In this document: positions 25,664 through 32,142 of the stretch, piece after piece
How the letters are laid out: the number at the start of each line of letters is the position of its first letter
Position numbering within the stretch: position 1 is the stretch's first letter
DNA from: SAR324 cluster bacterium
GTDB lineage: Bacteria; SAR324; NAC60-12
Direction of reading: 5' to 3'
Length of the DNA: 32,142 nt
Assembly: GCA_016764995.1 (NCBI GenBank)
Contig: JAESQU010000042.1
Coordinates: 1 to 32,142 of the forward strand
Position numbers and translations under genes: made by a program
Notes under the pieces: model-generated
Told to the model about the DNA's origin: nothing
What the model saw: the letters and a program-made list of their open reading frames with translations, nothing else
Databases searched by the model: none

Positions 25664-27609
25664 TGATGTTCAAAAAAAAATATTTGAAGCCAAACAAGCC
25701 TGGACTCATAAATCCTCACAGATTTTTTCTGTCTGTTTTAGTTTCCTCAATCATATTATTTTTGCTTGCTCCAACTCTTTCTGTTGAAGCACAGGAACGT
25801 GTAAGGTCGCTCAGCATACGCCAATTAGAAATTGAAGAGGCGATCCGCAACGGACTCAAATATTACCTGGAACCCAGGGATTATGTGCTGCGTGTAAAAC
25901 TATTTGGAGAGGAACGCTCTGTAAGTATGGCAAACGAAACTCTTCCAGGCTTCGGTCAACTAAATGAACCTTCCAGCACAAGTGGTGCAAAATATTGGCA
26001 AATCACTAGGATGCGTGTGGATTTGGTGATGCACAAAGAAGTTTCGCCTTCAGTTAATTCTTACATCGGTGAAATTGTTCCTATCCTCAGTGGACTTGAT
26101 TATGAGCGCGGAGATGAGTTGATTTTTGTGCCGATTTTACCAAGCGAGCCTTTTCCTGAAAAGTTGGATTTGTCTGGTGAATCTGCGGATTTGCCTGATC
26201 CAATGGCGGAAGCTGTTCCTGAAGATGCAAAAGAAGAAGGTGAGGATCTAAAAGTTGAGCTTACTGCGGAAGAAGTGGAAAAGTTGGAGGAAGAAAAACC
26301 GATTTGGTTGAGGATGAGTGATATAGAAATGATTCTTGCAGGAATGTTATTGTTGCTCATACTCTTGTTTTTATGGGTTCTGTGGAAACTTAGCAAGCTC
26401 AAAGCCGCTGGAGCTGATAATGCAGGTTTTCCCGCATTGATGCCGCCTGATTTACAAACACCTCAACTGCCATTACCTCCACAACAAGGCTTGGTTTCAA
26501 TTCCGGATCCCATTGATAAATTGCTGGGTAAAAACGGACATTCGGATTATGGAATCAATGACGCTCAAATAAGAGAAGACAACGAACGTCTCATTCAAGA
26601 AATCATTAAACAACTCATTGGACGAAACGATTGGAAAGAGGAATTGGTCCATGAGATGTCGCGCGACAAGCAATCGATGGAAATGCTGACCAAGCTTATT
26701 GCAACGCTGGGTATGAGTGCATCAAGAAAACTCTTTGCCGGAACAATTCCAAATAAAACATATTTGGATATTGAAAAATTGGCGGAAGAAGCAAATCCTT
26801 CTCCTGAAGAAGCAAATGCTGTTTTAAAAGATGTGCAGAAATTTCTGCTCACCAAACAGTTAACGGATCCGGAAGATAACAAAACAAATCCTTTTGGATT
26901 CATGGATCAGCTGACAACATCACAAATCGGATTTTTGATAAAAGATGAACCCGCAAAAATAAAAGCCTTTGTAATCATACGCATGGAAAGCGAGGAGGCC
27001 GCAGAATTACTTCGTGATCTTCCAAAAGATGAGCGCACCAAAGTAGCCTTGGAAATGGGAAAGATTCACGAACTTCCACTTGAACTGGTTGAGAAAATTG
27101 GCTACAACCTTGCAGAAAAAGCGAGACATGTGCCGGATGAGGGTACAGTTGGAGTTGATGGAATAAAATTCATGGCGGACGTGCTTAGTGAACTTGATAA
27201 CACAACCAGAGATGAATTGATTAATGGCTTGCGAACCTCAGATATTAAACTGAGTGAGAACATTGAGAGTCATTGTTTTATTTTTGAGTCACTTCCGGAT
27301 GTACCAAAAGACATATTACTGGAGGTGGTAAGAAAATTACAACCTGATGCAGTGATTACGGCGATTTCCGGATCTACCACAAAAATTAAGGAAGCGGCAA
27401 TCATGTGTTTTCCTGAAAAAAGCCGTTCCGCACTTGTGTCTTCACTAAAATCAAAATCTCCTGATTCAGCTGAAATACGGGCTGCTCGCAAATTATTTAC
27501 GCAATCTATGCGTGATATGGCGGATGCCGGACGCTTGGATTTGAAAGAAGTAAATACAAAATTCACACAACGCGACAGTGCTCCGGAATCTGCGCCAACT
27601 AAAAGTTAA
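25663..27609 (+). CDS. Natural FliF-FliG-like fusion protein
   Basis: A 648-residue protein whose order copies the FliF-FliG junction of the flagellar motor in one chain. An N-terminal hydrophobic segment (about 20-44, ending VEAQ) precedes a FliF-RBM3-like domain (about 55-165: IRNGLKYYLEPRDYVLRVKL, then ETLPGFGQ, MRVDLVMHKEVSPSVN and LDYERGDELIFVPILP). An acidic stretch follows, then a membrane helix (about 222-244). Three FliG-like parts come next: N-domain (about 335-403: ATLGMSASRKLFAGTIPNKT, NPSPEEANAVLKDVQKFLL), M-domain (about 408-485: GFLIKDEPAKIKAFVIIRM, AAELLRDLPKDERTKVALEM) and C-domain (about 490-625: FMADVLSELDNTTRDELINGL, FIFESLPDVPKDILLEVVRK). FliG's EHPQ motif reads DEPA. It starts within the stop of the previous gene (TAATG). 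RBM1 and RBM2 of FliF are absent. Confidence 0.83.
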   Translation: MMFKKKYLKPNKPGLINPHRFFLSVLVSSIILFLLAPTLSVEAQERVRSLSIRQLEIEEAIRNGLKYYLEPRDYVLRVKLFGEERSVSMANETLPGFGQLNEPSSTSGAKYWQITRMRVDLVMHKEVSPSVNSYIGEIVPILSGLDYERGDELIFVPILPSEPFPEKLDLSGESADLPDPMAEAVPEDAKEEGEDLKVELTAEEVEKLEEEKPIWLRMSDIEMILAGMLLLLILLFLWVLWKLSKLKAAGADNAGFPALMPPDLQTPQLPLPPQQGLVSIPDPIDKLLGKNGHSDYGINDAQIREDNERLIQEIIKQLIGRNDWKEELVHEMSRDKQSMEMLTKLIATLGMSASRKLFAGTIPNKTYLDIEKLAEEANPSPEEANAVLKDVQKFLLTKQLTDPEDNKTNPFGFMDQLTTSQIGFLIKDEPAKIKAFVIIRMESEEAAELLRDLPKDERTKVALEMGKIHELPLELVEKIGYNLAEKARHVPDEGTVGVDGIKFMADVLSELDNTTRDELINGLRTSDIKLSENIESHCFIFESLPDVPKDILLEVVRKLQPDAVITAISGSTTKIKEAAIMCFPEKSRSALVSSLKSKSPDSAEIRAARKLFTQSMRDMADAGRLDLKEVNTKFTQRDSAPESAPTKS

Positions 27610-27626
27610 TCCGGAAAATCGATGTT

Positions 27627-28703
27627 TCAACTTTCAGGTGAGTCTAATTTAGATAGTTCGGCATTTGGTTGAGGAATTAAGGACAAGACCTTTTCCGGAG
27701 TTATTGTAGTCAAACAGCGCAAATAGTCCGAATTTACGCATTTACCACGTCCATCACGGGAACAAGGACGACAGCTAAGAACTTCATTTGTTTCCAGCAT
27801 TTTGCTTTCCCGCAAAAAAGGCGCATAGCCAAATTCTCTCACCGTTGCCCCGAACAAAACTATTGCGGTTGTCCGCATCGCTTCCGCCAAATGACTGACA
27901 GATGTATCATTTGTCACAACGAGGCTTGCCTGTCCGAGCAATTCTGCTGATTCCAGCGCAGAAAACTGACCCGCCACACTGTGTACTTTTCCGGAAAATT
28001 CTTTCTCAAGTTGAACAGTTTCTTTTTCATCCGCTCCTCCCACGAGTACAACCGGCCAACCTTGTTCAAGTAAATTTGAAATCAATTCATGAAAATAAAC
28101 CACCGGCCAGCATTTGAGAGGATATGAAGCAGCTGGGCCTACTGCAATAAAACGTTTTGCTAAAAGTCCGTTTTTCTGCAGAAATTTCTGCACCCTTAAA
28201 ACAGTGCTTTGATCCGGAAATAGTTCTGTGTGATTTTGAAGTTCAATTTTCGCATGATTCTGTAGAGGATGCAGCAAATGCAGACGCTGCGGAAGAGTAT
28301 TTTTGAGGAAATTGAGTTTGAAGCGGATCAGCAAACTACGACTCCAACTGCGTTTGTTGATGGACCAAACTTGCGGAATTGAAAAAAAGCCGATTCCGGA
28401 GAGGTTCCAGACAATCCAAATGCTTCTCAGTGAACGGTGAGCATCGTAAATCAACTCAAACTTTTCCTTGCGCAGTTTTTGTATCAAGGCTTGCAGATGC
28501 TCGCGGGATTCGTTTCTATTGTGCCGAATTACATGATCAATGTGAGGATTGTTGTCAAGTACGGAACCCAGTCCGGAAGAAGTTAAGAGCGTTATTTTTG
28601 CATCCGTAAAAACACGTTTCAATTCGCGAAAAATAGGGGTCGTCAGTACCAAATCACCTAAAGCACTGAAACGAATAACAAGAATTTTCCGTGGATTAAG
28701 CAA
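27627..28703 (-). CDS. Glycosyltransferase family 9 (heptosyltransferase-like)
   Basis: A 358-residue GT-B glycosyltransferase of family 9, which adds heptose from an ADP-heptose donor to the lipopolysaccharide inner core on the cytoplasmic face of the inner membrane. Landmarks are the N-terminal ILVIRFSALGDLVLTTPIF, FIAVGPAASYPLKCWP in the C-terminal half, VVLVGGADEKE, and the donor-site block LVVTNDTSVSHLAEAM with VLFGATVREFGYAP. Near the C-terminus four Cys (SCRPCSRDGRGKCVNSDYLRCL in pieces) occupy the place of the Cys cluster seen in many heptosyltransferases. The start is TTG at 28703 with AAAGG five bases upstream; no ATG or GTG is available. It converges with the fusion gene, 17 bp apart. 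Whether it is WaaC, WaaF or another acceptor specificity cannot be said. Confidence 0.9.
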   Translation of the reverse strand: MLNPRKILVIRFSALGDLVLTTPIFRELKRVFTDAKITLLTSSGLGSVLDNNPHIDHVIRHNRNESREHLQALIQKLRKEKFELIYDAHRSLRSIWIVWNLSGIGFFSIPQVWSINKRSWSRSLLIRFKLNFLKNTLPQRLHLLHPLQNHAKIELQNHTELFPDQSTVLRVQKFLQKNGLLAKRFIAVGPAASYPLKCWPVVYFHELISNLLEQGWPVVLVGGADEKETVQLEKEFSGKVHSVAGQFSALESAELLGQASLVVTNDTSVSHLAEAMRTTAIVLFGATVREFGYAPFLRESKMLETNEVLSCRPCSRDGRGKCVNSDYLRCLTTITPEKVLSLIPQPNAELSKLDSPES

Positions 28704-28796
28704 AAAACCTTTAACATTTAGGTGAAAATTTCATGGAGTTTGCATCAAGTCTATGCAAACAAAAAGGCGCATTCAATACTAAACCAAACCAATCCA

Positions 28797-29177
28797 ATGA
28801 ATGTACATCAAACAAGTTCCGTATTTCAGCAGAGAAATTCAGTTTCCGGAAATGAACAAAGTACTTCCGTTTCAAGCAATCAAAGACTTTCATTTGAAAA
28901 TATTCGTGTTTTTCGTCAACACTTTGAACAAGGATCCACCCCGTTGCGTTCCGTTTTGGGAGATGCCCAACATCAGACAATGATGGTTGCAATGTATGAA
29001 GGAACAGAAAAATTGCTGAATCAGGATGTTTCACAATTTGCTGTGCTGGAATATCTGGAAGGACTGAAATTGACTGCCCAGAAATTACGCCAACAAGGTA
29101 TTTCCGGAGATCAATTCAGAACTACTTTGCTGGAACATGCTGTCTCAACTGTCAATAATCTTGTCCGTTCTTCCTGA
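28797..29177 (+). CDS. Small protein of unknown function
   Basis: I do not recognise this gene. From ATG 28797 it encodes 126 residues; a GTG at 28722 would add 25 more but would overlap the likely promoter region of the divergent glycosyltransferase. The first 40 residues are Ser/Gln/Asn-rich and probably disordered. The rest is predicted helical (TPLRSVLGDAQHQTMMVAMY, LEYLEGLKLTAQKLRQQG, TTLLEHAVSTVNNLVRSS). There is no signal peptide or membrane segment, so it should be cytoplasmic or exported by a dedicated route. Its stop is five bases from the convergent pmbA stop. It has no visible Shine-Dalgarno, but its codon use and TCCGGA content resemble the neighbours, so I take it as real. Confidence 0.6.
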   Translation: MNVHQTSSVFQQRNSVSGNEQSTSVSSNQRLSFENIRVFRQHFEQGSTPLRSVLGDAQHQTMMVAMYEGTEKLLNQDVSQFAVLEYLEGLKLTAQKLRQQGISGDQFRTTLLEHAVSTVNNLVRSS

Positions 29178-29182
29178 ATTCC

Positions 29183-30541
29183 TCAGGTTCCGCTCACTGC
29201 CATTTTATCAATTTTAAAAGCCGGAGTGAGAATAGAACTTCGTTCGTCAACTTCACTACCGATCATTTTCAAATTCTTCAGCATTTCATTAAAAGTTCCA
29301 GCAATAGTAAATTCACTTACCGGCTCCGCCAATTTTCCGTCACGAATCCATATCCCCTGCGCACCCCGTGAAAAATCCCCTGTTACTATATTTGCTCCCT
29401 GTCCGGACATAGAGGTTAAATACAAACCGTTTTTGACACTTGCGATCAACTCCTCTTCAGGATAATCACCAAGTTTCAGGATAAGATTTGAAATTCCACC
29501 TGAGTGACCGTTGGAAATCATTCCTAACTTGTTTGCAGAATATGTCGAAAGCATATAATTTTTGAGTACACCTTTTTCAATCAAAACCAGCGGTTTAGCC
29601 TTCACACCTTCGCTGTCAAAGTGACGGCTTCCGAGTTTTCCTGGAAGCAAAGGATCATCAATTAAATTGATTTTCGAATCTGCAATTGACTCATTGAGCT
29701 TGTTCAAAAGAAATGATTGCTGACGAAAAAGATTTTCGCCCATGAGCGCCGATGCGATTTTACCCAGAAAACTTTGAGCCATTTCTGAGCAGAAAACAAC
29801 AGGAACTTCCTGACTGACCGGTTTTATTGCACCTAATTTACGTAAAGTTCTCAGGCACGCTTTATCAACAATTTCCTGTGATGGTGTCAAATTCTTGTGA
29901 AAGCGGGCCGCGCTGTACCAACCGTCAGTTTGTTTCCGGCCAATATTTGTTGAGTCGCTGTTTCCATTGGAAGTTGATTCAATATCGTCAGCAATCATCG
30001 AAACTCCCAGACTAAAGAGAGTCTTGGTTTCACCTTCTAAAAATCCGTTGGAATCAGCATGAACCATATAAGAAATGCTGTCGGCATAAAAGGCTTGATC
30101 GGTTCTTAATCTTTGATCTGAATCCAAACTCAATTTTTCCAAATCAAGTGGAATATTTACTTTTTCAGCTGAGCCGAGTTTGTCAAAATCAGGATCATTA
30201 AATTCTAAATTTATAGACGCGCGTCCTTGCAATTTTGGATCAGGAAGGCTGTAAAATTCATCTATTCCCATGTAAGGCAATGCCTGCAATGTAGAACGTA
30301 TTAAGGGCGCCAGAGTCTCTATTCTCAAATCATTTGAGGAAACAGTTGAGCGCCGTTTGTTTTTTGAAACTGTGAGGTGAATTCCTGAAGAACCTGATTC
30401 CTGAAGTGATTCAATTTTCTGCTCACGTACATCAACCTGAAACGAAGTCGAGTTCGCAAGCGAAACTGAAACTTGTTCGGCGCCAAATTCTTGCGCAAGA
30501 TCTATGATGTCTTTTGCAATAGTTTTATGTTTTTCTAACAT
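29183..30541 (-). CDS. pmbA: TldD/PmbA family protein (PmbA)
   Basis: PmbA (TldE) pairs with TldD as a cytoplasmic metalloprotease that trims unfolded peptides and matures some modified peptides such as microcin B17. This 452-residue protein matches PmbA: the N-terminal AEQVSVSLANSTSFQVDVRE and SLQESGSSGIHLTV, MVHADSNGFLEGETKT, LINLIDDPLLPG-type segment, SRHFDSEGVKAKPLVLIEKG, and the C-terminal GDFSRGAQGIWIRDGKLAEP followed by VSEFTIAGTFNEMLKN. PmbA lacks the HExxxH zinc motif of TldD, and none is seen here. tldD is not in the window. The start ATG at 30541 opens MLEKHKTIAKDI, a normal family beginning. Confidence 0.93.
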   Translation of the reverse strand: MLEKHKTIAKDIIDLAQEFGAEQVSVSLANSTSFQVDVREQKIESLQESGSSGIHLTVSKNKRRSTVSSNDLRIETLAPLIRSTLQALPYMGIDEFYSLPDPKLQGRASINLEFNDPDFDKLGSAEKVNIPLDLEKLSLDSDQRLRTDQAFYADSISYMVHADSNGFLEGETKTLFSLGVSMIADDIESTSNGNSDSTNIGRKQTDGWYSAARFHKNLTPSQEIVDKACLRTLRKLGAIKPVSQEVPVVFCSEMAQSFLGKIASALMGENLFRQQSFLLNKLNESIADSKINLIDDPLLPGKLGSRHFDSEGVKAKPLVLIEKGVLKNYMLSTYSANKLGMISNGHSGGISNLILKLGDYPEEELIASVKNGLYLTSMSGQGANIVTGDFSRGAQGIWIRDGKLAEPVSEFTIAGTFNEMLKNLKMIGSEVDERSSILTPAFKIDKMAVSGT

Positions 30542-30830
30542 ATTGTCAGTTTTCTAAGGCTTACTTAAAATATTCTTTTTGTCATCCCGGACTTGATCGG
30601 GGATCCAGATTTCAAATCCGGTTGAGTACAATAATTTAGGTAGTTCCCCTGGATTCGGGGTCTACACTTAACTTCGCTCGAAATGACTCGGTTTTAAAGC
30701 TTTTTCAGCTTAATCAAAAACACAAAATGTTGTCTTGATTTATACATAAATATCAGGGCTTAATAGTAGCATAACTTCAAACAGTCACAAGTCTGTACAG
30801 CTTTAGTCCTTTCCTCTAAAAACTCAAGCT
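30542..30830. other. Intergenic region upstream of tRNA-Arg
   Basis: 289 bp between the pmbA start and the tRNA. It contains the palindromic repeat at 30581-30687. The remaining 140 bp must hold the tRNA promoter, but I cannot identify a convincing pair of boxes. No open frame of interest. Confidence 0.5.
30581..30687. repeat. Small palindromic repeat element (MITE- or REP-like)
   Basis: The 107-bp stretch begins GTCATCCCGGACTTGATCGG and ends CTTCGCTCGAAATGAC, with GTCAT/ATGAC at its ends and ATCCAG (30603-30608) opposite CTGGAT (30649-30654) inside. The left arm also folds on itself (ATCCC with GGGAT). Sequences of this GTCATCCCGGACTTGATC type are widespread non-coding dispersed repeats in many bacterial genomes (general knowledge). 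It lies between pmbA and the tRNA gene. There is no second copy in this window. Confidence 0.55.
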
Positions 30831-30906
30831 GCTCCCATAGTTTAACTGGATAAAATAGGGGTTTCCTAAACCCTAGCTCCGTGTTCGAGTCACGGTGGGA
30901 GCACCA
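30831..30906 (+). tRNA. tRNA-Arg (anticodon CCT)
   Basis: A full cloverleaf can be drawn: acceptor stem GCTCCCA/TGGGAGC (7 of 7 pairs), D-arm GTTT/AAAT with a 9-nt loop containing GG, anticodon stem GGGGT/ACCCT with loop TTCCTAA, so anticodon CCT reading AGG. The variable region is AGCT, the T-arm CCGTG/CACGG with loop TTCGAGT. The discriminator A and the CCA end are encoded. An integrase gene ends 25 bp downstream, so the 3' end is the likely attachment site of an integrated element. Confidence 0.96.
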
Positions 30907-30931
30907 TGCAATAACAGTTACTTAGCAACAT

Positions 30932-32071
30932 CTACACATTACTTGTTTTTGCCGTGGTGTCCATATAGGTGTCCATCGTTCCGGTTGTTCCTTGCTTTAA
31001 GTCGAGCCATTTCATACCCCTCATTTCTTCTTCTGTGACCAAATTGTACCGTTGAAATGCAATATCCGTTTTGTGTCCGGATGCTGCTTTGATGGTATAG
31101 TGATCATTTCCTGCAAGACGAAGGTTGTTGATTGCGCAATGCCTAAGATCATGGAAAGTAAAGTCAACTATTCCAGCAGCTTCTAAAGCCTTATTGTACG
31201 CTTTTCTGTTAAATCTCCTGCTCTGACCAAAAACATACCCACCATGTATCGGACGAGGAATACAACGAAAGAAGTCAATAATCCGTGGATGTAAAGGAAT
31301 CACCCGACCAGTTTTATTTTTTGTGCGTTGTCCGCCAAGTCTAATAAATCCCGTTTTAAGGTCTATTTCTTGCCAAGTGAGGTCCAAAATTTCCGCCTGT
31401 CGCATGGGCAGATAGTACGCAATCAGAACAAGCCCTTTTAAGGACTCAGGGCAATGTTGATACAACATTTCAAACTCTTCAGGAATCAACACCCGTTCTC
31501 GAACATTGTTTTCTTCAAGGTGTCTTACACGCCCTATCAGGTTAGTTTCAATCTTTGAATGGTCAAGAGCTTTGTTCAGCATTGCTTTAAGGTTGGTCAC
31601 ATCCCTGTTTACTGTGGAAGGTTTAACAGGCCGGCCTTTGCGTTTTGAAATTTCAGTCAGTCGCTTTTTTCGGAATAATTCAAGACGGTTCTGTGTCAGC
31701 TGACTTACCGGAATATCACCAATGCCATCTACACAAATTCTTAGACATTTTTTAATACTTGAAAAACTACGTCTTTGCTTCACTTCAGATAATTCAAGAT
31801 ATCAATCTCTAAGATTCCCAAGAGTAATTAAAGTGTTCTTATTTTTACGGATATTCCTTCCCTCAGCTTTGGCCGTCTGGACTTCCCGAAAACGATTCTC
31901 AGCAGCTTGTTTACTTCGTCCGATCCTCTCACGAACACGCCTTCCATTTTCATAATACTCAATCCAATAGTTCTTTGAGGCAGCTTTCTGGACATTATGA
32001 CCACATTTACATAGTTTTCTTTTTAGTCCTCCTCTATTTTTGCAGGCAGGACATTCAACCAATATTCCCAT
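30932..32071 (-). pseudogene. Tyrosine site-specific integrase with internal TGA
   Basis: A phage- or island-type tyrosine recombinase that would insert an element at the adjacent tRNA-Arg gene. The ATG at 32071 has AGAGGGG seven bases upstream. The N-terminus carries a small zinc-ribbon-like Cys set (ECPACKNRGGLKRKLCKCG) and the DNA-binding arm. The core-binding domain and catalytic domain follow, with Arg in PMRQAEILDLTW, Lys in RTKNKTGRVIPL, HDLRHCAIN, GHKTDIAFQ and the nucleophile Tyr in FQRYNLV, so the catalytic set is complete. One TGA (31802-31804) interrupts the frame between TLGNLRD and YLELSEVKQRRSF, where relatives usually have Trp; TGG to TGA explains it. Both sides are in the same frame. 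Either a recent nonsense mutation or a base-call error. The element should continue to the right beyond the window. Confidence 0.87.
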
Positions 32072-32142
32072 GATAACCCCTCTATAATTACAGTTTAAGT
32101 AAAAGTTGAACAATTTCGATATCCAGAGTGATTAGTTTCTTA

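Noticed and set aside
29173-29187. CCTGA/TCAGG hairpin between the convergent 28797-29177 and pmbA genes as a terminator
   Set aside because: Only five base pairs and no T-run on either strand.
31802-31804. Alternative genetic code with TGA read as Trp
   Set aside because: TGA is the normal stop of several intact genes here (sseA, ispE, fliL, fliN, the TauE/SafE gene), so reassignment is not tenable.

Overview
The window comes from an AT-rich (roughly 40% GC), Gram-negative, flagellated bacterium. The evidence is the flagellar export genes, a heptosyltransferase-type glycosyltransferase, several lipoprotein and outer-membrane signals, and the MEP isoprenoid gene ispE. The gene content would suit a deltaproteobacterium-like or SAR324-like lineage, but that placement is a guess; nothing here fixes it.

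Layout. 1-2967 (minus): 2-oxoacid:ferredoxin oxidoreductase beta (cut by the window edge) and gamma/alpha subunits, the latter with a one-base frameshift. 3353-4228 (plus): a DMT/EamA permease broken by one stop codon. 4287-8558: rhodanese-type sulfurtransferase, a secreted protein with twelve 18-residue repeats, and ATP-dependent PEP carboxykinase. 8710-12077: a tight run of Xaa-Pro aminopeptidase, ispE and a lipoprotein lytic transglycosylase. 12151-16276: flagellar cluster fliL - second fliL-like gene - fliN - fliO - fliP - fliQ, with no fliM. 16477-20589: lon, a TauE/SafE permease and uridine kinase. 20618-22000 (minus): a STAS-like/membrane/ankyrin protein. 22111-27609 (plus): a four-gene envelope operon, the most unusual part of the window. 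27627-30541: GT9 glycosyltransferase (minus), a small unknown protein (plus) and pmbA (minus). 30831-30906: tRNA-Arg(CCT), followed at once by a tyrosine integrase (minus) with an internal stop codon, which looks like the left edge of an integrated element running off the right end.

The 22111-27609 operon. The last gene encodes one polypeptide with a signal/anchor, an extracytoplasmic domain resembling the ring-building (RBM3) domain of flagellar FliF, a membrane helix, and a complete FliG-like N-M-C cytoplasmic part: a natural FliF-FliG fusion. The two genes before it encode a lipoprotein with two FliF-RBM3-like domains and a secreted or anchored protein with one such domain plus TPRs. The first gene encodes a probable outer-membrane beta-barrel with a CsgG/FlgO-like periplasmic part. 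I read this as a candidate trans-envelope ring apparatus built from flagellar MS-ring/C-ring parts and distinct from the ordinary flagellum whose genes lie 6 kb upstream. Its function is unknown.

Other features worth noting: the palindrome TCCGGA is strongly over-represented across the window (about 70 copies by eye, about 5 expected), and three genes carry single disabling lesions, each equally explainable by decay or by sequence error.
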